From NCBI GenBank assembly GCA_949152475.1, contig OX424555.1, positions 16,696,868 to 16,760,867 of the forward strand: 64,000 nt of DNA. Direction: 5' to 3'. The notes beneath the pieces were generated by a model. It did not search any database and had not been told where the DNA came from. It saw nothing but the letters and a program-made list of their open reading frames with translations. Positions within the stretch are counted from its first letter, which is position 1, and every line of letters begins with the position of its first letter. The DNA comes from Terebella lapidaria. Its lineage: Eukaryota; Annelida; Polychaeta; Terebellida; Terebellidae. This document shows positions 36,256 to 47,751 of this stretch, in pieces. A program made the position numbers and the translations under genes.

Positions 36256-36558
36256 AGGTTTATTCAATACGAAGAAAAATTGGCATACGCTATGAAAAAA
36301 ATGTATCTTTCAGATCCAAGTTCTCTTTTATTGCATAATCTAGTTTCTGAACAACAACATGTAACAACTCCTCGCATAAATGTTCAACATATACCTTCAG
36401 TTTGGGACATGTCGTTTCTGTTCTCACTCAATATGGACCCAGTCATCGTCATTAGTATGTTCACGACATCCATGTCATGTATGCATCTATTCACAAGCTT
36501 CACGTGTGATATACTTGCCTTGGCCCTAATCAGCACCCAACATGCAAGCATCCAATGA
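36256..36558 (+). CDS. Possible exon fragment, unknown protein
   Basis: After an acceptor-like TTTTTTCACTAATAG the frame reads FIQYEEKLAYAMKKMYLSD and stays open about 100 codons. Composition is protein-like at first, hydrophobic later. No homology recognised and no second copy in the window. Confidence 0.2.
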   Translation, partial: RFIQYEEKLAYAMKKMYLSDPSSLLLHNLVSEQQHVTTPRINVQHIPSVWDMSFLFSLNMDPVIVISMFTTSMSCMHLFTSFTCDILALALISTQHASIQ

Positions 36559-36938
36559 TTATTGTGTGAAGAAAGTAGAAAGATGTCTGCCTCTGGTTCA
36601 TGAATATCCAATGTGCTTTTCCCGAAAAAAAAGTGAGTGGTATGTGGCCCTTGCATCACAGCCACTGTGTTCACGAAATGTTAGCTGACACAAGAATGTC
36701 AGTTGGTGGACAGTTTATAGTGACATATCTCACAGGACAAACACGACCGCATCCTCTGATATGACGGTAAACGACGAGTTCTAATTCGTGTCTGACGTCC
36801 GAGATCGAAGCATGAAACTTAATATTCCCAATAGCTAGGTATTTTTGTCTTTGCATGGGAATTTGTCTGGCCGAAGAAGTCGTTTGATTATTTTTTAATT
36901 GTGCTTGTTGGAATATATTGACATCAGGGTTTTAATAA

Positions 36939-37660
36939 GTGTCTCTGAACGGACTTGCTCCCTCATATCTTGAAAACCTGATACAGCCAACTGTTGCTGC
37001 TGAACGTCAGAGTTACAACTTACGTAACAGTGATGCGTTACCGCCTTATAGATCCAATCGGAAGGTCTTTGAAAGTTATTTCTTTCCGACAACCTTGCAA
37101 GATTTGAATGATCTGCCATCTGACGTTCGCAATGCACCCACTTTGAAATGCTTTGATCGTAAATTAAAAAGACACCTGTCTCCTCCTAAAACGGACTGGT
37201 ACGGCATAGGTGATCGTTTTTGTGATATCCACCATACCAGAATGAGAATTGGCTGCAGCATGCTGAAAGCAGATCTCCATTTTAACTTACACGTTGGAGA
37301 CAGTCCGTTGTGTACTTGTGGTCCTTTTGTTGAAGACCCAAGTCTCTACTTCTTTGATTGTACGAAATACAGGAGGCAACGCAAAGATTGTATGTCTCGA
37401 CTGGAAGCTTACCGGACAGTTTCCATTAACCTGTTACTACACGGCGATAAAAACCTTTCACATGAATGTAACAGAACTATTTCCCATATAGTGCAGACTC
37501 TCATAAGAGAAACAAAGCGTTTCTCTTGAAAAGTATTGAACAGATTAGCATAATTTTAACCTTGATTTACGAAATTTGAGTGTTGACGTGTGCTAACTTA
37601 TGCCACAATAGGGTGATTTTTTTAAGTCACCGGGATACTGGGAGGATACTTTAATAAAAT
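36939..37660 (+). mobile_element. LINE ORF2 3' fragment
   Basis: A 196-codon frame begins without ATG (5' truncation) with NGLAPSYLENLIQP, then YNLRN, FFPTTLQDLNDLPSDVR, HHTRMRIGCSML and CTCGPFVEDPSLYFFDC. That is the familiar C-terminal region of jockey/CR1-type or related LINE ORF2 proteins, downstream of the reverse transcriptase. It ends in a stop at 37529 followed by about 130 bp of 3' sequence. No reverse transcriptase core is present. Confidence 0.8.
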
Positions 37661-38997
37661 AGTTTCATACTCATAAATGGTTAACTGGGTGCAGCTGATC
37701 TAGTTGTAGGCGGCACACCAGTTGCTGACGACATTGGATCCGCTATACCCAGCCTGATAATATATCATGTGTTGCGCTACGGGGACATAGGGAGGGGCCT
37801 CGGGGAAACTATGGCACATTGAGTGCAGCTGACCCAGTCGTAGGCGGCATACCCGCTGCTGACGACATGGGATCCGCTCCATCCGGATGCAAAATATAGG
37901 ATGTAGTATTGCTTCACATGTTTTCAGTCCTCTATTTTGGTATTTCGTTTTGATGTGTATGCAGACATGCGTTTGTATGATGATGAATTTATGTTATATA
38001 CTGTGTATAATTCATAACATCCATACTGTGCAAAACGACGGGCAAAATCCCCATAATAGCGAGAGGACAGGTACCAATTGCATGTACATAATCATAGTAT
38101 ATTCATATTATTTTTGCTAGGATTACTTATTATTTGGTGTTGATTCACGTCTAATATACATTGTACTGTATATATCTGTATCAATTATGTTGTTGTTGAT
38201 CACGTCATTATAACAATTTGTATATTTGTATATAATGTGTATTATATATTGTGTTACATTTCTTTTGTTCAAATTTTTTTTTGTAACTAGTGCAACTGTA
38301 CATATCACAGAGGCCTTGATATAGGACCTAGCCCTGCTGGCCAAAGCTCACTTATGCAATAAATATATGTTAAACCAATATTTCACACAGAGCTTTCCCA
38401 TTGAATTGCAGTGCTTCTTGTTTGAGCTGAAAAAAAGTGATATGAAAGTTTCAATTATCAAACAGTCAGATATTGTGTCCCACTAAATTTGGCCAATTCG
38501 TAATGGATGAGTTCATGCAAGAAAAATATAGGACAAAACCGCATAGGTTGTAACATTCCTTACCCTGTGGGATATCATTTGCTGGGATCTGAGCCAGAAG
38601 GCGGACAATGACATGGCGGGTGTTCAAACAAAGCTTTTCACGGCTCACATACAGTACATGTAATACCATGTCAATAATGGATGTTATGCGGTCACATAAT
38701 ACCATGTCAATAATAGATGCCATAAGCCAAAAACAAATAACATTTTTGAGTTTGATATAGGTCATATAAGCCTATCGCTAATAAGTGTCTCAGATATAAG
38801 ACATAGTATAGTTTTTTTTCTAGAAATGTCGAATGGCATTTAGCCAAAAGACACATAAATATATGTATACTATATTCTGTCTGACATTTGGTTATGTCAC
38901 AATGGCTGTTCCTGATTAACTGTCCATCGTTGCATTAGTCGACGTTATTACATACCAATAATAACATAAATTGACTGAAATAATATCAAGCTACCCA
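37341..38997. repeat. 1.66-kb tandem duplication, copy 1
   Basis: Runs from inside the LINE fragment (AGTCTCTACTTC) to CAAGCTACCCA. Contains the LINE end, a short internal repeat (GTGCAGCTGA...GGATCC at about 37690 and 37822) and unit D left sequence. Copy 2 follows immediately at about 98-99% identity, so the event is recent. Confidence 0.9.
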
Positions 38998-39004
38998 TCA
39001 AGCT

Positions 39005-40751
39005 AGTCTCTACTTCTTTGATTGTACGAAATACAGGAGGCAACGCAAAGATTGTATGTCTCGACTGGAAGCTTACCGGACAATTTCCATTAACCTGTTA
39101 CTACACGGCGATAAAAACCTTTCACATGAATGTAACAGAACTATTTCCCATATAGTTCAGACTCTCATAAGAGAAACAAAGCGTTTCTCTTGAAAAGTAT
39201 TGAACAGATTAGCATAATTTTAACCTTGATTTACGAAATTTGAGTGTTGACGTGTGCTAACTTATGCCACAATAGGGTGATTTTTTTAAGTCACCAGGAT
39301 ACTGGAAGGATACTTTGTTTCTATTGCAAAATATTGTAATTTTCGTTTGTTATTGGCATCATTAAAATCTCACTGTATTGGTGGTAATAGATTGATACTT
39401 ACATTTAATAAAATAGTTTCATACTCATAAATGGTTAACTGGGTGCAGCTGATCTAGTTGTAGGCGGCACACCAGTTGCTGACGACATTGGATCCCCCTG
39501 TACCCAGCCTGATAATATATCATGTGTTGCGCTACGGGGACATAGGGAGGGGCCTCGGAGAAACTATGGCACACTGAGTGCAGCTGACCCAGTCGTAGGC
39601 GGCATACCCGCTGCTGACGACATGGGATCCGCTCCATCCGGATGCAAAATATAGGATGTAATATTGCTTCACATGTTTTCAGTCCTCTATTTTGGTATTT
39701 CGTTTTGATGTGTATGCAGACATGCGTTTGTATGATGATGAATTTATGTTATATACTGTGTATAATTCATAACATCCATACTGTGCAAAACGACGGGCAA
39801 AATCCCCATAATAGCGAGAGGACAGGTACCAATTGCATGTACATAATCATAGTATATTCATATTATTTTTGCTAGGATTACTTATTATTTGGTGTTGATT
39901 CACGTCTAATATACATTGTACTGTATATATCTGTATCAATTATGTTATTGTTGATCATGTCATTATAACAATTTGTATATTTGTATATAATGTGTATTAT
40001 ATATTGTGTTACATTTCTTTTGTTCAAATTTTTTGTGTAACTAGTGCACCTGTACATATCACAGAGGCCTTGATATAGGACCTAGCCCTGCTGGCCAAAG
40101 CTCACTTATGCAATAAATATATGTTAAACCAATATTTCACACAGAGCTTTCCCATTGAATTGCAGTGCTTCTTGTTTGAGCTGAAAAAAAGTGATATGAA
40201 AGTTTCAATTATCAAACAGTCAGATATTGTGTCCCACTAAATTTGGCCAATTCGTAATGGATGAGTTCATGCAAGAAAAATATAGGACAAAACCGCATAG
40301 GTTGTAACATTCCTTCCCCTGTGGGATATCATTTGCTGGGATCTGAGCCAGAAGGCGGACAATGACATGGCGGGTGTTCAAACAAAGCTTTTCACGGCTC
40401 ACATACAGTACATGTAATATCATGTCAATAATGGATGTTATGCGGTCACATAATACCATGTCAATAATAGATGCCATAAGCCAAAAACAAATAACATTTT
40501 TGAGTTTGATATAGGTCATATAAGCCTATCGCTAATAAATGTCTCAGATATAAGACATAGTATAATTTTTTTTCTAGAAATGTCGAATGGCATTTAGCCA
40601 AAAGACACATAAATATATGTATACTATATTCTGTCTGACATTTGGTTATGTCACAATGGCTGTTCCTGATTAACTGTCCATCGTTGCATTAGTCGACGTT
40701 ATTACATACCAATAATAACATAAATTGACTGAAATAATATCAAGCTACCCA
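39005..40751. repeat. 1.66-kb tandem duplication, copy 2
   Basis: Same content as copy 1 plus a 90-bp satellite piece. Seven bases (TCAAGCT) separate the copies. It carries the C-terminal 60 codons of the LINE frame. Confidence 0.9.
39317..39406 (+). mobile_element. 90-bp satellite end inserted in copy 2
   Basis: Copy 1 reads GATACTTTAATAAAAT without it (37649 onward). The insert is the satellite's TTTCTATTGCAAAAT...GGTAATAGATTGATACTTACATTT end, the same terminus seen in all dispersed pieces. TTT may be a short target duplication. Confidence 0.75.
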
Positions 40752-42009
40752 ACTGAATATGGTGTTTTCAGACCCATGGACTTACGGGATGTAACCTTCA
40801 TGGGACTAGTGTGATCAATACATCATGATCATGGAAGAGGTTTATTGTGAGAAGAGACGATGAATAGATATGGTTTGATTGAATAGACCCGTTCGTTGAA
40901 TGGACCCGTTAATTCTCTCATCTGGATTCAATACTGGCATACACATTTCGGTGAAATTTCCTACAATGGCATGTCCATCGAACCCATCAGCCAATTTAGA
41001 GGAAAGGTTTTCACATTGATTGTTGAAAACAATGTCAATGAATGCAAAAGCTAAAATACAATCAAGGTGCCAGAGTGAATGTGAGAGTTCAAATTATTTC
41101 AAAGGGACAGTGATGACAGTGATGAAATGAGGTGATATGTTATTTGCGAATTCCTGCTCACACCTTGGTATCAGTCCATGCTACCGAATGGCATGTCAAC
41201 ATAGCATTCTTTTTGTTCGGCCAATATGTTATTGAATTCAATGTGTAATAAATGTGTCAAATAAACTCATTATCGTTCACAACAAAACGTCAGATCTCAT
41301 AGATCTCATAGACAAATTACAGCCACTTCAGCAATCTGTCGTCAAGCCATGTTTTGTGATAGTTTTGGTTTTCTTGGAAAGGATTTTCCACGATGATAAA
41401 CTTGACTCGTTTTAATTTTATTGAGTTGATTGCAATCAATTTCTACCACAAATACTTTGTTTACGCTCAAACACTTTCTGACGGCGGTTGCTGTCAGAAT
41501 CACTATTCGTATTTGATGGTGTGAACAATCTTTCAAGGTAACGAGATAAGTAAATTTTGATTATTCGCTTCATTACTGTGTGTGAGGATGTGTTGGGTGA
41601 TATGTCAATCATGACATCCTGCAATAATAGCAAATAACAGCAGTCGGTGCGCGCTTTACACTGCATTAGTCATGTTTTCCATGTTGAGCTAACAGTGTGT
41701 TTCAGAACCGAATTTCCTGTAAAACATATATCGTGCCATACAGCAATTACGGGCGGAAATATCAAGTTCACCTGTGTAGAATTACACAATTGCAGTATAT
41801 TTAGTCAGACCTCCAAACCATTCATGCTAGAATTACTGGTCTTTAGTTCTGCTACACTTCATAAACATGTCAATACTCAATATGTGCAAAATAAATGAAA
41901 GAACTTTTTTGTGACATTTCAACCAGTGTACATCTCTATCGAATTACATACAGTTAGAAATGCCTGATAAATTGCATAATCATGTGGTTCCATTCCAAAA
42001 CCTGTTGTG
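40752..42009. other. Unit D left sequence, no gene
   Basis: Homologous to 32.5-34.5 kb and 46.4-47.45 kb. No conserved frame. Confidence 0.45.
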
Positions 42010-42306
42010 TCATCTAATCATTCCTGTAGCTTCGCTCATTATTGTGTCTCCTGCAAAGTCCTCAACACTAAACATCGCCGTTTTGCTGCTGAGTGCGTCT
42101 GCGTCTCTCTGACCAGTAACACCATATCGTTCCATTGAAGTGAAACTCACACCAATACACAAGACAGCACCAATCAGTATTGTACGGAGAGGCGACAGAC
42201 CTCCAACAGCAATCATTGCGAATATTGCACCGGACACCAAAGAAGAAAGCCCCAGTGCAAGCTCGGCTACTTGCAACTCACATGGGAAAGTATTGAGTCA
42301 TTCCAT
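42010..42306 (-). pseudogene. 98-residue protein family, copy D (broken)
   Basis: The ATG is kept but codon 3 (Trp in the intact copies) is TGA. The frame is open again through the first membrane segment (VAELALGLSSLVSGAIFAMI), then shifts around residues 57-75 and returns to end SEATGMIR. Divergence from copies A and E is higher than between A and E. Confidence 0.8.
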
Positions 42307-42520
42307 TTCTCAGATGGTAAGTTATCCTTGGTTCGCGATGTGTATAGCATGCATTGTCAACGTTCCTGGTAAGGCCAAAAAAGATCTGTGTTCAGGGTTT
42401 CCCGACCGCTGAAGGTACCGACCCTAAACGTTTTTTAAAGATTATTTATTGCTAATTTCCGATTTTTATCTGACACTTTCTCAAACAATCATGGCGTCGT
42501 TCTCGCCGATGAAATTTCAT

Positions 42521-43680
42521 GTGAAGAGCCGACCATGAAGACTAGCATTTCTGCAATGCTCAGTTCAAATATCTGAAGTCGAGGACTAGAGACTCAGCAG
42601 ATACTTGCATGCTGTTTTGCAGTGATGGCAAAGCCAAAGTGCCTGTTGGGGAGCCAGACATGCATATTTCAACTGGAGTTCGTGGGAAGAAAGCAATTGC
42701 CCCAGTACAGACAACAATTGGATCTCTGGATCATATGTACAAATCCTCCATAACACCTTCTGCACACCTTGCCTAAGTATGTTATCTATGAGCTTTGCAA
42801 TGAAGCATCATAAGCAGTTATTTTTATGTAATATCAAAGTCGACTGAGACAATTGAAAAGAAATCCTCGGAAAAATACTACATATATACAGTTCTTATTA
42901 TTTTAACACATTTCCATATTACAGTTCAGGTAGTGGGAAGATCTTCTGCGGAAACACTGTCCCGTAGAATTATTATCTTTATTATGATCTCATCAAATAA
43001 CACTTACCGGCATATGGATTTGCTACTAGTGTATAGTTTCATTTTATATTTGTGAAGTAGCCCAATCAGTAGAATATGGGTAGCCATAATCTCCACTATA
43101 TAGCCAGTTTTCAATGATTACCAGCCATTTGGAGAACACCCCAGATTTACAAATACAATCGCTTGTGATTGGCTCCATGATGAGAGAGACCTCTGTACGA
43201 TGTGTTTGTAGTGAACAAATATATACATATTTCATATGTGAACGAAGCTTAGAGTCTTCTAGTAAGTCATCATAGGAAGTCCTCCTTTAATATTAGACCT
43301 AGCTACTATGATACATTTGAAATACAATTTACTCAATTAGATCTACTAGTTCAGTAGACTAGTCTAAGTGCAAAATATAGACCAGGTAATTGAACATCAG
43401 GTCATCTATGTTTTTGTTTTCGAAAACGATTAGAGAGCTAGTAAAATTAAGGATTGACTGCGGGTAACAAACCAAATACTGTAGTGAGCCGCTCTCCTAT
43501 TCATTTGTAATGTCAACATAAAGGTAACAAAATCAGCAAGACTACCCAGCCCTTCTTCCTGAAACTTCATTAACAGGGATATGTATAGCCATGAATGATG
43601 AACCGAGACATGGTTCTATAAAAAGTATCACAACGATTGTACGAATTGATGATTATAGATATCACTTTTTCAAATTTCAG
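42521..43680. repeat. 1.16-kb tandem duplication, copy 1
   Basis: Identical layout to 43681-44829, period 1160 bp, about 98-99% identity. Both hold a minus-strand frame starting KYVYICS(L/V)QTHRTEVSL (43044-43235 and 44204-44395). It overlaps a block also found at 5490-5640, 22000-22130 and 49740-49790, but the frame is not kept there. Confidence 0.9.
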
Positions 43681-44829
43681 GTGAAGAGCCGACCATGAAG
43701 ACTAGCATTTCTGCAATGCTCAGTTCAAATATCTGAAGTCGAGGACTAGAGACTCAGCAGATACTTGCATGCTGTTTTGCAGTGATGGCAAAGCCAAAGT
43801 GCCTGTTGGGGAGCCAGACATGCATATTTCAACTGGAGTTCGTGGGAAGATATCAATTGCCCCAGTACAGACAACAATTGGATCTCTGGATCATATGTAC
43901 AAATCCTCCATAACACCTTCTGCACACCTTGCCTAAGTATGTTATCTATGAGCTTTGCAATGAAGCATCATAAGCAGTTATTTTTATGTAATATCAAAGT
44001 CGAGTGAGACAATTGAAAAGAAATCCTCGGAAAAATACTACATATATACAGTTCTTATTATTTTAACACATTTCCATATTACAGTTCAGGTAGTGGGAAG
44101 ATCTTCTGCGGAAACACTGTCCCGTATAATTATTATCTTTATTATGATCTCATCAAATAACACTTACCGGCATATGGATTTGCTACTAGTGTATAGTTTC
44201 ATTTTATATTTGCGAAGTAGCCCAATCAGTAGAATATGGGTAGCCATAATCTCCACTATATAGCCAGTTTTCAATGATTACCAGCCATTTGGAGAACACC
44301 CTAGATTTACAAATACAATCGCTTGTGATTGGCTCCATGATGAGAGAGACCTCTGTACGATGTGTTTGTACTGAACAAATATATACATATTTCATATGTG
44401 AACGAAGCTTAGAGTCTTCTAGGAAGTCATCATAGGAAGTCCTCCTTTAATATTAGACCTAGCTACTATGATACATTTGAAATACAATTTACTCAATTAG
44501 ATCTACTAGTTCAGCAGACTAGTCTTAGTGCAAAATATAGACCAGGTAATTAAACATCAGGTCATCTATGTTTTTGTTTTCGAAAACGATTAGAGAGCTA
44601 GTAAAATTAAGGATTGACTGCGGGTATCAAACCAAACACTGTAGTGAGCCGCTCTCCTATTCATTTGTAATGTCAACATAAAGGTAACAAAATCAGCAAG
44701 ACTACCCAGCCCTTCTTCCTGAAACTTCATTAACAGGGATATGTATAGCCATGGATGATGAACCGAGACATGGTTCTATAAAAAGTATCACAGCGATTGT
44801 ACAAATTGATGATTATAGATATCACTTTT
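43681..44829. repeat. 1.16-kb tandem duplication, copy 2
   Basis: Second copy; similarity stops at 44829, two bases from a possible donor of the minus-strand frame at 44832-45053. Confidence 0.9.
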
Positions 44830-44831
44830 AC

Positions 44832-45053
44832 ACGCGCCAGCAAACAACGCGTAGCATCTTCAGCTTTACAAACAAGCTGTCGTTGGTATGTACGCTTTGT
44901 TGTGTGACCATCCAATAATATATGCATATACGACTTGAATTTCTGCGAGAGGAATACAATAGGCGGATTTGGTGCACCCGAGCGCAACTCACCAGTGAGC
45001 TTTACTAGCATTACTAGTTGTCCGCAGTAAAAAATAATCCTGCCGTTGGACAT
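44832..45053 (-). CDS. Possible first exon, unknown protein
   Basis: ATG-led frame MSNGRIIFYCGQLVMLVKLT, open to CLLAR followed by GTAAAA as a possible donor. Composition is ordinary for a soluble protein with one hydrophobic patch. The would-be downstream exon cannot be found because the 1.16-kb duplication begins there. No family recognised. Confidence 0.25.
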
Positions 45054-45324
45054 GTTTTGAGTGTACCTTGTCTTTTGAGAAATAAGTCACAAAATGCCAT
45101 TTGAAAATGACAATTATCAGACAATTAATCATATTTAGTCAAGAACCAAGTCTCGGTTGGTGATACTTGATGGCTATATGTCGCCACAGTAAATTCTGGT
45201 GCCAAATGGATGTTTGCAAGTTCATGATTTTGTTACCTTTAAATTTACATTATAAGTGAATGGAGATCTGGCGCGTTCCAGATTCGGGATTTTACATGCA
45301 GTTCATCCTTAATGTCAATGTATT

Positions 45325-45612
45325 TTATTCAGGGGAGCTGATCATGCTCTGAATACCGCCAATGACCGGATTTCTTCCTATCACTTTCATCATGGCGTGA
45401 AGTGTAGCGGTCCGAGCCTGTTTTCTTTGAATAAAGATAAACTGTTGGCTTTTCCAGAGCCTGCCCCATCTATCAAGAGGTATTTTGTTATGCATGCCAG
45501 ATTCATTACTGTGATTGCTGAGTCTTGTGCAACATCCTCTTGCCTTCACTGTATTCAGTGACAATTGAAGGGCATTTTTCTCGAATAGGTCCACAGCGGA
45601 TAAGATATCTGC
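45325..45612 (-). CDS. Possible terminal exon, unknown protein
   Basis: Open after an acceptor-like CTCTGTTAAG: DILSAVDLFEKNALQLSLNT, then a basic stretch (RWGRLWKSQQF, RKQARTATLHAMMK), ending SSPE and a stop. Protein-like composition but no motif known to me. May belong with the frame at 44832-45053 or be an old repeat. Confidence 0.25.
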   Translation of the reverse strand, partial: ADILSAVDLFEKNALQLSLNTVKARGCCTRLSNHSNESGMHNKIPLDRWGRLWKSQQFIFIQRKQARTATLHAMMKVIGRNPVIGGIQSMISSPE

Positions 45613-47454
45613 TTAACAGAGTGAGCGCCAGGTAGAAGCAGGAGTCAAAGTGACATCATCGAGATTATGACCACGTGCAAGACTACAAGAAGAGACATGG
45701 GGAATGCACGCAAGCACTCAGAAGTCAAGACCCTAGAAGAAGATAGAGTCATTGATTGATTGAACTGATTGATTCTGGAAAATAAATCATAGTAGCGTTT
45801 AGTTCAGAATAGAAGATATGTTTGGTTATGAATGGTCGGGTCAAGAATATAGAACATAATTGTATGAATCAGTGATGAAGATAATACATGTTACTTATTA
45901 ACTGGCTGGCCTGCTGTTGTAGATTTATTACAGTATAGCAGTACAATAAATACACGAAGATTGAGTGGACATGGTGTTTGATGGTTCCCACAATATCTAG
46001 ATGAAACGCCATATTTGAGTTTTCTAGCTATAACATATATTATATTTATATTAATTTTTCAAGAATGGTCGAAAAACATTTAGAAAGAGAACATAAAAAG
46101 AGATCTAAAGAGAACATAAATATGTGTATACTATATCCAGCCTGACAGTTTGTTTCAACCGTGCACATAGTCTCATATTCAGGCACAATGGCTGGTCGTG
46201 ATCAGCGGGTCAATGTTACATTAGTCGAGGTTCTATGATTCGTTTCACCATAAAGAACATGTCTCCTGCATGACAGCAATATTATAAAGCGACATCAATA
46301 CAAGGACTGACTGAGTAATTTTTAGCGATCCTGATATTGAATATGATGTATTTGGAGCTTATAATGGAGGCACTGGACACAACCTTCACTTATACGATTA
46401 TTTAGATATAAGGTTATTGCCAGAAGAGACGAATAGATATGGTTGAATAACGATATCACTACAACAACACATCTGGATTCAATACTGGGATTCTCACTTT
46501 GGTGCAAATCCTACATTAGAAGATAAGACGAAAGATTTTTCACGTTGTTTGCTGAAAACAATATCAGAGAATGTAGAAGTTAAAATGCGTTGAAGGTGCC
46601 ATAATGCTAGAGAGCTTAAGTCAATTGAACGTGACAATGATGAGGTATTTTTTTATTTACCGTTTTTCGCTTACACGTTCGTGTCAATTCATACGAAAAA
46701 TTGCTAACGAACCGCATACCATCCCGGCATTTCTTTGCTGGGCCTATATCTTATTAAATTCATAATCTCTCAGTAAACCCATTTCGACTGGTTCACTTTG
46801 ATTTCTGACAGACTACACCCGCTTCAAAAAATGTTGTTTAGCAATGTTTTGTAATAATTCTTGTTTTCTTCGGAATTATTTTCTAAGAAATTAATTCGAC
46901 TCTGACAGTTGATTGGAACCATTAACCATTGCGAATAATATGTTTAAACTCCAACACTTCCACCTGCTGTTATCCTCAAAATCAATACTCGTATTCGTTG
47001 CTGTGAACATTTTTTTTTCAAGCTAGAAACACTTGATTATTTACTTCATTACTGGGTGGGAGGATGTGTTTGTTGCTATGCCAATCCGGGCATCGAGCCT
47101 AGATATAAACAATTAACAGTAGTTAATGTACTGCAATCATCATGTTATCTATGTTTAGCTGTCAGCTTGTTTCCAAACCGTGCCACACAGCAAATACTAG
47201 CTGAAATTTTAAGTTCATTGTTTAGAATGAATACAGTTGTAGTATATATGGTCAGAATGTCAGAACAGTCATTATAAAATTTACACTGGTCTCCAGTTCA
47301 GCGACATTTCACAATCGCATGACATACACAATATCAGCAAAGCAAAATGGGAGAACATTGTTTTCAACCAATGTGCATCTCTATCGAATTGCTTACAGTT
47401 GACTTTGTGTGATAGTTTGCATAATAATTTAGCTCCATTCCAGAAACTGCTGTG
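45613..47454. other. Unit E left sequence, no gene
   Basis: Homologous to the left parts of units C and D. Contains several short frames not conserved between units. Confidence 0.45.
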
Positions 47455-47751
47455 TCATCTAATCATTTCTGTAGCTTCGCTCATTATTGTTTCTCCTTCA
47501 AATTCCTTAACTCCGCCATAAATACCCTCGTTTTGCTGCCGAGCGCGTCTCACTGACCCGTAACACCATATCGTTCCCATGAGAGTACAAGTCACACCAA
47601 TACACAAGGCAGTTCCAGCTAGTATTTTCCAAAGAGGCGACGTTACTCCAACAGCTATCAACGCAAATATTGCTCCGGACACCAAACAAGCCAGCCCCAG
47701 TGCAAGCTCGGCTACTTGCCACTTATAGGGAAAAGTCCTCAGCCATTCCAT
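47455..47751 (-). CDS. 98-residue two-membrane-segment protein, copy E
   Basis: Complete ATG-to-stop frame of exactly the same length as copies A and B. About 81% identical to A. Membrane segment 1 (15-36) is unchanged, segment 2 has four changes (M44L, F57L, I58M, W65G), and the tail is most variable. The seven nucleotide differences to A in segment 1 are all silent. Neighbouring DNA is far more diverged and has many indels, so the frame looks selected. Unknown function; probably an integral membrane protein. Confidence 0.72.
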   Translation of the reverse strand: MEWLRTFPYKWQVAELALGLACLVSGAIFALIAVGVTSPLWKILAGTALCIGVTCTLMGTIWCYGSVRRARQQNEGIYGGVKEFEGETIMSEATEMIR

